38,650 nt of DNA from Rhodopirellula sp. GTDB lineage: Bacteria > Planctomycetota > Planctomycetia > Planctomycetales > Planctomycetaceae. Location: positions 1-38,650 of the forward strand of contig JABMPE010000556.1 in assembly GCA_013203845.1 (NCBI GenBank). The letters run 5' to 3'. The stretch's first letter is position 1, and each line of letters begins with the position of its first letter. Under the pieces are notes generated by a model that was not told the DNA's origin, searched no databases, and saw only the letters and a program-made list of their open reading frames with translations. Both the position numbers and the translations under genes were made by a program. Below, in pieces: positions 27,239-38,367 of the stretch.

Positions 27239-27739
27239 ATGTCGACTGCCAATGTCCGTTCCATCGAAGCCGTTCGCGATTTCCGCGTCGCGTTGATGAT
27301 GTTTCAGCAGAACGTCAGCGACGCGCTGACGTCGATGCAGGAGCAGGTTAACTCGGCCCTGGAGTGGATGGAGAACGATCGCCCGCGACACTGGCACCAG
27401 CAGGAACTCAAGGCGTTCGATCAGATTTCCGCGGCAAGAATCGCCCTCGAAGGCGCTCGGATGCGGAAATCGACGGACGACTACCGTCCGTCACTGATCG
27501 AGGAGAAGCAGGCACTCAAGGAAGCCAAAGATCGACTCGCGTTCTGCCAGGAAAAGATGCGACTTGTCAAAGCCATGTGTATTAAAGTCCGACATGAAGC
27601 GGACGAATTTCGCGGGCGGATGAGCCAGCTCGAACGACTGCTTGAAACAGACCTGCCCAAAATGATCGCGTTACTGGAGCGGATGCTGACTGCTCTGGAA
27701 TCTTACGCCGAAGTCGATACACGCAAACACGAGGACTGA
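27239..27739 (+). CDS. Hypothetical coiled-coil partner of the WXG100-like protein
   Basis: 166 aa, highly helical (IEEKQALKEAKDRLAFCQEKMRLVKAM..., MSQLERLLETDLPKMIALLERMLTAL); 57-bp gap from the WXG100-like gene. Confidence 0.65.
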   Translation: MSTANVRSIEAVRDFRVALMMFQQNVSDALTSMQEQVNSALEWMENDRPRHWHQQELKAFDQISAARIALEGARMRKSTDDYRPSLIEEKQALKEAKDRLAFCQEKMRLVKAMCIKVRHEADEFRGRMSQLERLLETDLPKMIALLERMLTALESYAEVDTRKHED

Positions 27740-27747
27740 GAACTTCG

Positions 27748-28377
27748 ATGACAACCGATTCCGTCACTGCCGATGTGTCAAACGCTGACGACAACCCACT
27801 CTACCTGGAAGCGATCAACGCCTTTCGCGAAAAGTTCGCACGGACGGCGGAACTCGGCGTGCGAGAACCGTCGGCCATGAGTCTGGCGACGGTCAATGCC
27901 AACGGGCAGCCGTCAGTTCGAACCGTCCTGCTCCGCGGCATCGATGCGCGAGGCTTCGTTTTTTTCACGAACTCACATAGCCGTAAAGGCACGCAGATCG
28001 CGGGCAACCCTCAAGTCGCCCTCACTTTTTACTGGGATGCGTGGGCCGAGCAGGTCCACGTTGAAGGCCGAGTCGAGATTATTCCGGACGTGGAGTCCGA
28101 CGAGTACTGGAAGACTCGCCGTCGTCTCAGCCAGATTGGAGCGTGGGCTTCGGACCAGTCCCGTCCACTTGCAGATCGCGGCGAATTCCTGGCAAAGGTT
28201 ACCGAAATCGAAAAACGTTTCGAAGGTCAGGACGTCCCGAGACCTCCGCACTGGTTCGGTTACCGGGTCGTTCCTCACCGAATCGAACTCTGGTCCGGTC
28301 GTGAAGGCCGCCTCCACGAACGTTACGTCTACGAAGATGCTGGCGACTCGTGGACAAAACAAATGCTTTATCCGTAG
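27748..28377 (+). CDS. pdxH: Pyridoxamine 5'-phosphate oxidase
   Basis: EPSAMSLATVNANGQPSVRTVLLRGIDARGFVFFTNSHSRKGTQIAGNPQVALTFYW; C-terminal RPPHWFGYRVVPHRIELWSGREGRLHERYVYE. Confidence 0.96.
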   Translation: MTTDSVTADVSNADDNPLYLEAINAFREKFARTAELGVREPSAMSLATVNANGQPSVRTVLLRGIDARGFVFFTNSHSRKGTQIAGNPQVALTFYWDAWAEQVHVEGRVEIIPDVESDEYWKTRRRLSQIGAWASDQSRPLADRGEFLAKVTEIEKRFEGQDVPRPPHWFGYRVVPHRIELWSGREGRLHERYVYEDAGDSWTKQMLYP

Positions 28378-28663
28378 GTGACCCGGCGAAGCTTATGAGT
28401 TCGTCGTAACATATTGCGAGACAATACCTTGCGATTCCGAATGCGAAGCGTTGAGTTCCCGACTTTCTCTTGCCAGCCAGTATTTGTTAAGAACGGAATC
28501 AGCGGTGTTCTCGCGATTCTATCGACCGCGGTCCTGGTGTTCGGTACTATCCAAGCCTTCTTTTCCGTAGGAAGCCCCGCCTTTCGAGCTGCTGCAGGGA
28601 CTGATTTTCCCCTGTTTCCCCTTTCGGCGACCCCTCACCGTACTCTGAACTGGCTACCCGTCT

Positions 28664-30466
<1,803 letters not shown>

Positions 30467-30628
30467 CCGCAGCGGCTCCGCCGTTTTCTTTGAGTTTTCA
30501 GCGTTTCGCTCTCCGATTGAACATCCGTCGGACTCATATAGACACGTTTCCGCTCACAGCTTTTAATCCGCAGACGTAATCGGCCTGGAAGGTTCGAGAT
30601 CTGCCTGCATGGATGCTGGAGCAACTGA

Positions 30629-32620
30629 GTGGAAACCGTAAGTCGCCTTTTTCCGTTTGTCTGGCCGTACCGACGTAAGGCCGTGCTGTCGATCCTCTGC
30701 GCAGTTTTCATTTCGATTCTGTGGGCGGGAAATCTTTCGACAGTGTTACCGATGGTTCGGGTGCTCTTCGAACAACGGAATCTGCATGAATATGTCGATG
30801 AGCAGATCGAACAGACTCGCGTTGATATCAATCGTCACAACGAAGATATCGCGCAGATAGAACTCGACGACCTGGAGCTGCGTGCCCGATCACAGCAACG
30901 CTTGAGTGACGCGACGCGTCAGCTCGCCCTCCTGACAACCACTCGGAACTATGTGCTGCCGTGGGTTCCCCAGGATCGATTCGACACGATTGCTCTGATA
31001 TTTGGTTGTTTTCTGATTGCGACATTCCTGAAGGGCGTCTTTGTCTACATACAGGAAGTACTTGTCGGCGACGTCGTCAATCGAGTGATTGTGGATATCC
31101 GGAAGAAGTGTTTCCGGCACATACTCTCGCTCGACTATCAGACAATTGCCGCTGCTGGCCCGGCAAATCTGATTTCTCGAATTACGAATGACGTCGAGAC
31201 TCTGGCGACCGGTCTGCGAACGGTGCTTGTTCGGCTTGTCCGTGAACCTCTGAAAGCAGGCGGTTGCATTGCCTTCGCGTTTGTTCTGAACTGGCGATTG
31301 ACGCTGCTCTCACTGCTCGTCGTGCCTTGCATCGCCCTCCTGTTCGCCAAGTTCGGGCGAAGCCTCAAACGAGCGTCCAAGGGCACCCTGCAAAGCATGT
31401 CCGGGATTTACAAAGGGCTGGCAGAAACGTTCGACTCGCTGAAAATTGTCATTGCCTTCGGAGCTGCTCGGCGACACCGTCGGCAGTTTCACCTGTCCAA
31501 CAAAGAATACCTCGACAAGTCGATGAAGGTTGTACGTCTCAGTGCCTTAGCCAGACCCACAACAGAGCTGATGGGTGCCATTGCTGTGCTCTGCGCCGTC
31601 ATCCCTGGCACCTATCTCGTTCTGCGTAGCACCGACGAAATCTGGGGGATCAAGCTTGCTCCTGGAGCAATGGACATCGCGCAACTTTCCGCGCTTTATG
31701 CGCTGCTGGCTGGAACGCTGGATTCGGTACGAAAGTTGTCGACCGTCTACGGAGATCTGAAGCGATCCGCCGCGGCGTCTGATCGAATCTTCGAAATACT
31801 CCACGAGAAAACGAAGGTTCCCGAGCCCAGAGAACCGCAGATCGTCAGTCGGCACAGCAGCGAAATCCGTTTTGAGAATATCTCCTTCAGTTACTCTCAG
31901 GAGCAGGCAGACGGCAATCCCCGCCCACCAGCTTTGCGGAATCTCAGCTTCACCGTTACCGCTGGGGAAGTCGTCGCTGTCATCGGCGAAAACGGATCCG
32001 GCAAATCAACACTCCTGAATCTGCTTCCCAGGTTCATGGATCCCGACCAGGGAGCCATCCTGATTGACGGCGTCGACGTGCGACAGATTCGCAGCAGTGA
32101 CCTGCGTAGTCAGATTGGAATTGTGACTCAGGAGACTCAACTCTTTGACGACACGATTGCCGAAAATATCCGATACAGTAAACCCGACGCGACATGGGAA
32201 GAGATTGAAGACGCAGCAAAGAAAGCTCACGTAATTCCGTTCGTCTCGCATCTCCCGGGTGGATTCAGCACTCAAATTGGAGAGAAGGGTCAGAAGCTTT
32301 CTGGTGGACAGCGTCAACGAATTGCGCTCGCCCGAGCAATCCTTCGCGATCCATCCATCCTGATTCTTGACGAAGCAACATCAGCACTCGACTCACAGAG
32401 CGAACACATCGTGCATAAGGTTCTGAAACAGTTCGTCCGAGGCCGCACCGTGTTTGTCATCACCCACGTGATCAACGACACGTTCCTTGATCTTGTCACG
32501 CGAATCGTCGTCATGGACGCAGGTCAAGTCGCGGCCATTGGCACTCACGAAGAGTTACTGCAAACCTGTTCGATCTACCGACGCCTTTACCAATCGAATA
32601 GCCATCAACGAGCTGCGTGA
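30629..32620 (+). CDS. ABC transporter, fused permease/ATPase (MsbA-like), GTG start
   Basis: VAVIGENGSGKSTLLNLLPRFMDPDQGAILIDGVDVRQI; KLSGGQRQRIALARAILRDPSILILDEATSALDSQSE; six-TM exporter N-terminus with a coiled-coil insert after TM1. Confidence 0.95.
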   Translation: METVSRLFPFVWPYRRKAVLSILCAVFISILWAGNLSTVLPMVRVLFEQRNLHEYVDEQIEQTRVDINRHNEDIAQIELDDLELRARSQQRLSDATRQLALLTTTRNYVLPWVPQDRFDTIALIFGCFLIATFLKGVFVYIQEVLVGDVVNRVIVDIRKKCFRHILSLDYQTIAAAGPANLISRITNDVETLATGLRTVLVRLVREPLKAGGCIAFAFVLNWRLTLLSLLVVPCIALLFAKFGRSLKRASKGTLQSMSGIYKGLAETFDSLKIVIAFGAARRHRRQFHLSNKEYLDKSMKVVRLSALARPTTELMGAIAVLCAVIPGTYLVLRSTDEIWGIKLAPGAMDIAQLSALYALLAGTLDSVRKLSTVYGDLKRSAAASDRIFEILHEKTKVPEPREPQIVSRHSSEIRFENISFSYSQEQADGNPRPPALRNLSFTVTAGEVVAVIGENGSGKSTLLNLLPRFMDPDQGAILIDGVDVRQIRSSDLRSQIGIVTQETQLFDDTIAENIRYSKPDATWEEIEDAAKKAHVIPFVSHLPGGFSTQIGEKGQKLSGGQRQRIALARAILRDPSILILDEATSALDSQSEHIVHKVLKQFVRGRTVFVITHVINDTFLDLVTRIVVMDAGQVAAIGTHEELLQTCSIYRRLYQSNSHQRAA

Positions 32621-32869
32621 CCGACTTCTCCTGCCAGATCCGTGTTTGTGTATCGCATTGTCCGTGTTTGAGGAACTCGATCGACGACAAGTGCGTCTCA
32701 GTGCGTGGCGTGGTTTCCCGCTGGCGACAAGTCGAATCAAATTCACCCTTGCATTATGACATGACAAACTGTCGCAAGCACAACCAGGCAGTTGAAATCA
32801 TACCCATTCGCCCTCTTCTCCCCTCCTTACGGTGAAGAGGTGTTGTACTTTTGATGAAGGCAGAATTGC

Positions 32870-32894
32870 CGTTGATTCCCTTGAGGAATCAACG
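32870..32894. terminator. Perfect 10-bp hairpin CGTTGATTCC-cttga-GGAATCAACG, followed by TTAGTTTT
   Basis: Inverted repeat read directly from sequence; weak T tract; about 250 bp 3' of the ABC exporter. Confidence 0.45.
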
Positions 32895-33010
32895 TTAGTT
32901 TTCACCCGTTGCACTCCGATTGGCTAGCCGCAGCTTGTTAACTGTGGCCGGGTTGCAACAGATTGAGTCGACTCACAGCGAGCGACACACGTATTCAGGG
33001 AGCAAGCACA

Positions 33011-33403
33011 GTGGCGAAAAAAGACGCAGATACAGCAGAAACTGTAGAAGACGCCAAGGCTTCAGACAGCGCAACGGCAACCGCCGCAGCACCGACAGCA
33101 CCTGCGCCAGCAGAAGCTCAGGCGCAGCAGACGTTGATCGTTGATGACTCACACGTCTCCGCTGGCTATGCCAACTTCTGTCGAGTTTCGAGCACACCAG
33201 AAGAACTGATTCTGGACCTCGGACTCAACCCGAACCCATACGCGACTGGCGAAGTCAGGGTTCCGGTCACGCAGCGCATCATCATGAACCACTTTACGGC
33301 CAAGCGACTGCTGAGCGCCCTGTCGATGGCTCTGCAGCGTCATGAGCAGGCTTTTGGTGTTCTGGAAACTGACGTTCGTCGTCGAGTACGCCGCCAGGCC
33401 TAG
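33011..33403 (+). CDS. DUF3467-like protein
   Basis: [70 protein letters not shown] start at 33011 ([11 protein letters not shown]). Confidence 0.82.
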   Translation: MAKKDADTAETVEDAKASDSATATAAAPTAPAPAEAQAQQTLIVDDSHVSAGYANFCRVSSTPEELILDLGLNPNPYATGEVRVPVTQRIIMNHFTAKRLLSALSMALQRHEQAFGVLETDVRRRVRRQA

Positions 33404-33435
33404 TAAAACTGCAACGGGCAGTCATCTGAAAAATT

Positions 33436-33474
33436 CGGCCGGCCGATCGCTTGATTGGCCAGCCGTTTTTTTTT
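33436..33474 (+). terminator. Rho-independent terminator after the DUF3467 gene
   Basis: cggccggccga...ttggccagccg stem followed by nine T. Confidence 0.8.
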
Positions 33475-33523
33475 GCGCGTTGCTTCTGTTTGCTCGGCGG
33501 TTTTGGAGCTTCACCAGTGCTAC

Positions 33524-33562
33524 AAAAAACGCCACGACCCTACTCTGAGTCGCGGCGTTTTA
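33524..33562. terminator. Bidirectional terminator-like hairpin between convergent genes
   Basis: aaaaaacgccacgac...gtcgcggcgtttta: near-perfect stem with A tract and T tract on the two sides; lies 3' of the minus-strand HU gene. Confidence 0.7.
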
Positions 33563-33643
33563 GATTACTTCATCAGTTGCATTAACGATATTGCTGGAAC
33601 GAAGCCCGCATACCGATCTCTGCCAGGCAGCAACGAAATGGTT

Positions 33644-33985
33644 TTAGACCATGTCCTTCAAAGCCTTAAGCGGAGTGACTTTGACTGCCTTCGAAGCAGG
33701 CTTTGCCGGAATATCGCGATATTCCTGGACAAGCGGAACCCAGACATGCTTACGGGCAGGCTTGGCTGGCTTATCCTTGACGACGATCTTGCAGAGGCCT
33801 GGAATCGTAAAAGATCCAGGACCTTTCCTGCCGACGGATTCGCTGATCAGACCCGTAAGTCCATCAAGAACTGCCTGTACGTCCTTCTTCGCAACGCCAC
33901 TTGATTCAGCGAGGCTGTTGAGAATCTGGCTCTTTGTGAGTGCTTTCGCCGCTGTCGTTGCCGCTTTCTTTACCATCTGAGGCAT
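33644..33985 (-). CDS. HU-like DNA-binding protein (planctomycete-type, divergent arm)
   Basis: LTKSQILNSLAESSGVAKKDVQAVLDGLTGLISESVGRKGPGSFTIPGLCKIVVKDKPAKPARKH...AKPASKAVKVTPLKALKDMV. Confidence 0.88.
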   Translation of the reverse strand: MPQMVKKAATTAAKALTKSQILNSLAESSGVAKKDVQAVLDGLTGLISESVGRKGPGSFTIPGLCKIVVKDKPAKPARKHVWVPLVQEYRDIPAKPASKAVKVTPLKALKDMV

Positions 33986-34173
33986 CCTTTCAAAGATGTA
34001 GCCGGGTGGAAGCTGGAATACGCTGGTTTTCGTTTCTCGACGAAACCTGCAGAACGGCCGCAGCTGAAATGCAGGTTGTATTGCGAGTCCGGTGCCGTTT
34101 AGACAACGCGGATCGAGCGGGGATTATTAAGGTGTCGCCTCTCGTAAAGTCAACTAATATGCCCGAAAACATT

Positions 34174-34200
34174 GAAAAACAGCATTATTCGCTGTTTTTC
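34174..34200 (-). terminator. Perfect 10-bp hairpin GAAAAACAGC-attattc-GCTGTTTTTC, terminator-like for the redoxin/trpD direction
   Basis: Inverted repeat directly read; located 3' of the redoxin stop (34299, minus strand) and 5' of the HU gene. Confidence 0.6.
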
Positions 34201-34298
34201 CTGTCTGAATGGCGGCCAGACCTCATTCCTGTACGGCAAAACAACCTCGTCACCCGTCGATGAAACGGACGGGATTTGGCCCGATATCAGGCCCGATT

Positions 34299-34916
34299 TC
34301 ATTCGTAATCGATCGGGCAACCAACCGGCTTCGTCTCCTCAACGTCGATCGGCTTTCCTGCCAGGACCGCGTCTATCGCGTCCTCAAGGAACTCTCGCTC
34401 GACTTTTTCCCGGTACATGCTGTCGTCGATGCTGCCCATGTAAGCGATGCGTCGTTTACTGTCGAGCAGGAAGATACTCGGTGTCCATAGAGCGCCATAA
34501 CTCCGGCCGATTTCCTGAGTCGTGTCCTGAAGATAGGCGAACGGATATTTCAGCTCGGTCGATCGTTTCTTCATCGATTCAAAGTTGTCAGCTTCGTAAC
34601 GGCTCACGCTGATCGCCACTGTTTCCACGCCCTTTTTGCGACTCTCCATAGCCAGCTTGATCAACCGCTGCTCGTAGGCCTGAGCAACCGGACAATGGTT
34701 GCACGTGAAGACGACGACAACAGCCTTGGCTTTCTTCAAATCGTCGAGGCTGTGAGTCTTCCCATCGACGCCTCGCAGGTTTCGCCATACTGGCCCCGAA
34801 TCTCCGATGTTCACCACTCGGTTGAACTTCGCCGCTTCAACGTCGATCAACCCGACAGTCAACCACAGCAAAGCGGCTGACGCGAAAACAACAAACCTGA
34901 AGCGTTGACTGATCAT
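34299..34916 (-). CDS. Exported thioredoxin-like / redoxin (AhpC/TSA-type) domain protein
   Basis: Signal peptide; VVVFTCNHCPVAQAYEQRL (CxxC), GALWTPSIFLLDSKRRIAYMGSIDD. Confidence 0.9.
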   Translation of the reverse strand: MISQRFRFVVFASAALLWLTVGLIDVEAAKFNRVVNIGDSGPVWRNLRGVDGKTHSLDDLKKAKAVVVVFTCNHCPVAQAYEQRLIKLAMESRKKGVETVAISVSRYEADNFESMKKRSTELKYPFAYLQDTTQEIGRSYGALWTPSIFLLDSKRRIAYMGSIDDSMYREKVEREFLEDAIDAVLAGKPIDVEETKPVGCPIDYE

Positions 34917-34964
34917 CTACTTCGTCTCCTTCGAGTCCATCTCTTAACGTTCTGGTTCGCGCTC

Positions 34965-35987
34965 TCACATGTCGCTGGTCGCGGCGGCGAGTCGTTCGAG
35001 AATCCCCTTCGCGCGGCCACTGTCGATTGCTTCCGCGGCAAGTTTCGCAGCCGCAAGTGTTCCATCTGCCTGGCCGGCGACCACGAGTGACGCAGCAGCG
35101 TTGGCGACCACAATGTCTCGCGACGGTCCCGGCTCTCCATCAAGGACCTGACGAATACGATCGGCGCTTTCAGTCGAACCATTAACGACTAACTCGTCAA
35201 CACGGCACTCGGAAAGCCCGAAGTCACTGGCCGTCCACGAGCGTTCGACAACGCCGTCGCGCGAGACATCGAACACAGCTGTCTGCCCCCATAGACTGAC
35301 TTCGTCGAGTTCGTCGTTTCCGCAAACGATCAGTGCCCGGCTGCAACCGAGTTGAAACAACGACATCGCCAGCTTTTCCGCAAAGTGTTTGCGATTGGCA
35401 CCAAGCAACTGAAACTCGGCTCCCGCTGGATTTGTCAGCGGTCCGAGCAAATTAAAGATCGTGCGGAATCCCAGCGATTTACGAACGGGAACGACGTTTC
35501 TCATGGCGGAGTGCAGTAGCGGTGCAAAACAGAATCCGATACCAACTTCGTCGATGCATCGTCCGACCTGCTCGGGTGAAAGTTGCAGGTTGATTCCAAG
35601 AGCCTCCAGAACGTCTGCCGAACCGCTTGAACTCGACACACTGCGGTTGCCGTGTTTGGCGACGGGAACTCCGGCAGCGGCTGCCACGAACGCAGTTGCG
35701 GTGCTGATGTTGAAGGTGTGCAACCGGTCGCCACCCGTCCCACACGTGTCGAGCAATCCTTGAGACCGGCACTTAATTCGAGTCACTCGCTGCCTCATGA
35801 CCGCTGCCGCCCCGGCGATCTCTTCAACATCTTCTCCTCGAACAGCGAGTGCCGTCAGTAAGGCGGCAATGTCAATCTCCCCGCATTCACCGTCCATGAT
35901 TGCAGCAAACGCAGCCTCAGTGGCGGGACGAGGGATCGTCTGTCCGTCAAGAATACAGTTGAGTGCCTCGCGGATGGATTCGTGCAT
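34965..35987 (-). CDS. trpD: Anthranilate phosphoribosyltransferase
   Basis: [74 protein letters not shown]. Confidence 0.97.
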   Translation of the reverse strand: MHESIREALNCILDGQTIPRPATEAAFAAIMDGECGEIDIAALLTALAVRGEDVEEIAGAAAVMRQRVTRIKCRSQGLLDTCGTGGDRLHTFNISTATAFVAAAAGVPVAKHGNRSVSSSSGSADVLEALGINLQLSPEQVGRCIDEVGIGFCFAPLLHSAMRNVVPVRKSLGFRTIFNLLGPLTNPAGAEFQLLGANRKHFAEKLAMSLFQLGCSRALIVCGNDELDEVSLWGQTAVFDVSRDGVVERSWTASDFGLSECRVDELVVNGSTESADRIRQVLDGEPGPSRDIVVANAAASLVVAGQADGTLAAAKLAAEAIDSGRAKGILERLAAATSDM

Positions 35988-36251
35988 TGCGTCGCCTGAT
36001 CATTCAGAAAAAGTTACTCTGGAGAGATGTTGCAGCATTCGTCAGAGCAGGTTCCGCCTGCTTTAGGAAATCACTGTTCGGGCCAGTATTCCGCTTCGAG
36101 CGATGTCCGTCGAGTGTGCGAACGCTGGACGAAAAAAGTCTGCGGCTCTAGCGTTTCGTCACCGACATGTGCGCCGAGCGGACCTCGCCGCAAGTATTGA
36201 TGCGCCGCTCACTGATAACCAGCAGACCAGTCAACTTTCGGGAGCTTCACA

Positions 36252-37253
36252 ATGTCTCTGAATCGACGTCAGTTTCTGAAACAAAGCATTCCTGGAGCCG
36301 CCGCGGTTGGTGTCTCGAATTCCGTTGCGAACTATCTTTCGCAGCCAGACATCGCTGGCCGTTTCTCGATGCCCGGCTTGTATGCTGCCGACTCACCACC
36401 AAAGAAAGCGTCGAAGTACATCGACGTTCATACTCACATCGGCACCACCTGGAACGGTAACAAAGAGTTGACTGTCGACGGACTGTTGCGTTGGATGGAC
36501 GAGCACGATATCGAGAGGTCGGTCCTGCTTCCGCTGACGTCTCCAGAGTCGTCCAGTTTTCTGCTGCTTACAGAACCGGCTTTGGTGGCGGCAAAAGCTC
36601 ACCCGGATCGCTTTACTGCATTCTGTTCGATCGACCCTCGGACGTCGCTGCGTGGTGGTCGCAAGGGGTTTCTCGATGTCATCGGTCGGTATGTCGAACA
36701 GGGAGCACGCGGTTTCGGCGAGCACAAAGTCGGGCTCGATTTCGACGATCCGTTGATGATGCAGATTTATGACGTCTGTGAGGAGCTGCAGATTCCGCTG
36801 CTCTTTCACATGGATAATGAGCGAGGAAAGGATCAACCAGGGCTGCCTCGATTGGAACACGCACTGGCGACGTTTCCGAAACTGAACTTTCTCGGCCACG
36901 GTCCCGGTTGGTGGGCATCGATTTCCGGCGGTCTGACACAAGCCGAGCTGATGAGCTATCCCAAAGATAAAGTCCGTCCCGGAGGCGCGATCGATCGACT
37001 GATGGAAGCCTATCCGAATCTCTACGGCGATCTTTCCGCCGGTTCCGGAGCCAACTCGATCAGCCGCGACCGCGACTTCGGTCGCGAGTTCATGATTCGC
37101 CGACAGGACCGGCTGATGTTTGGAACGGATTACCTGCAGCCGGGACAGGCCGTTCCGCAGTTCGAACTGTTTGACAGTCTCGATCTGCCCGCAGCCGTCG
37201 CCACTAAAGTTTTCCGAGGCAACGCCGAACGAGTTCTGAAACTCAACTCATAA
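36252..37253 (+). CDS. Tat-exported amidohydrolase-family protein
   Basis: NRRQFLKQSIPGAAAVG Tat-type leader; YIDVHTHIGTTWNGNKELTVDGLLRWMDEHDIERSVLLPL; C-terminal RLMFGTDYLQPGQ. Confidence 0.88.
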   Translation: MSLNRRQFLKQSIPGAAAVGVSNSVANYLSQPDIAGRFSMPGLYAADSPPKKASKYIDVHTHIGTTWNGNKELTVDGLLRWMDEHDIERSVLLPLTSPESSSFLLLTEPALVAAKAHPDRFTAFCSIDPRTSLRGGRKGFLDVIGRYVEQGARGFGEHKVGLDFDDPLMMQIYDVCEELQIPLLFHMDNERGKDQPGLPRLEHALATFPKLNFLGHGPGWWASISGGLTQAELMSYPKDKVRPGGAIDRLMEAYPNLYGDLSAGSGANSISRDRDFGREFMIRRQDRLMFGTDYLQPGQAVPQFELFDSLDLPAAVATKVFRGNAERVLKLNS

Positions 37254-37805
37254 GAGATCATCAGAGAAAAGCCGCTTGACGCTTATTGGCCGCGTTTGTC
37301 CATTGAGGGATGCATTTCGTCCTCTGTGCAAACGACCTAACTCTGGTACGTAACCATGAGGGCCAACGCGCCCTGACCGTTTTGCCATCAGACGGGTCAG
37401 ACGCGTGCGTTGAGGCTTGTCACCTTTCCGCGGGTGGTGAGTTTTCACAGGGCGTGTGTCGGAGCTGGATCGGCATTCTGTCTCTTCGGTCTCAATAAGA
37501 ACCGAGTAGGGAATCGCTTCCTGACTTCTGCTGCCGACGCGCATCAGCGATCTGCATTGATCGCGTGCAGTCGTCTAATCAGTCGCAAATTCAGCACGAC
37601 CACCCCAACGCGAAACTGAACCACCGATGTCCATGCCGGATAGTGACGAACGACGAACACCTGAAAAAATGTAGATGTTGCCGTGGCACAAATGGTGAAA
37701 ATGCAAAAAAAACAGAAGTCGTAACCCGTTAATTAATAATGCGTTGCGAGTGATTGTGTACTGATGGGCACTTCTCGGACGTGACGTTCAATTATGACTA
37801 ATAGG

Positions 37806-37839
37806 TATAATAGGAACTGTAGGGACGGTTGTTCGTCCC
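37806..37839 (+). promoter_or_regulatory. Candidate -10 (TATAAT, 37806-37811) followed by a 5'UTR hairpin GGGACG-gttgtt-CGTCCC (37822-37839)
   Basis: Exact TATAAT in an AT-rich intergenic stretch about 125 bp upstream of the ATG at 37937; no convincing -35 seen. Confidence 0.35.
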
Positions 37840-37936
37840 CTGTTCAATCCTGACCAATTGCAATCTTCGTTTCAATTGCGGGCCAGGGAGAACCAGGCAC
37901 AAGAACACTTCAATTTTTACTCAGGGAGCACTGCAG

Positions 37937-38308
37937 ATGTTGTTTTCAAAAAAGAGCTTTCGTCAGTTGTTCGCAAGTCGCCCAACTCGTCGCGCCGCTG
38001 CCTGGTCGGTCCCGGCCCAGCTTGAAATTCTTCCAGAAAGAATCCTTTTGAGTGCGGCCACGATCCAGGAGATCAGTGTAATGGCTGAGCCATGGGCAAC
38101 GATGGTCGGTGGGACGATCAATTCCCCTGACGGAAATTACGATGGTCTCTATGTCTCATTTGGCGGCGTGTTCTCGGGGTCTGACGTCTCTATTGGTGGA
38201 ACGGGTTCATTTGTCACGATGTTCAGCCCAAATCTTTCCGGGGTTGGAACGGTCACGCTGTTCGATGCTAACGGAGTTCAGCTCGATCAGTACGTGACGA
38301 GCGTGTAA
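37937..38308 (+). CDS. Small secreted protein with LEPR-XLL-like N-terminal motif
   Basis: MLFSKKSFRQLFASRPTRRAAAWSVPAQLEILPERILLSAATI resembles the planctomycete LEPR-XLL region; SD-like cagggagcac upstream. Confidence 0.7.
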   Translation: MLFSKKSFRQLFASRPTRRAAAWSVPAQLEILPERILLSAATIQEISVMAEPWATMVGGTINSPDGNYDGLYVSFGGVFSGSDVSIGGTGSFVTMFSPNLSGVGTVTLFDANGVQLDQYVTSV

Positions 38309-38367
38309 AGGCCGGCAGGCTTCGGAACTTTGCCGTCATATCCAACATTTCATGTGAAAGATTTCCG

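Noticed and set aside
30560-30610. ggttcgagatctgcc, resembling a tRNA T-loop
   Set aside because: No acceptor, D or anticodon stems could be built around it.
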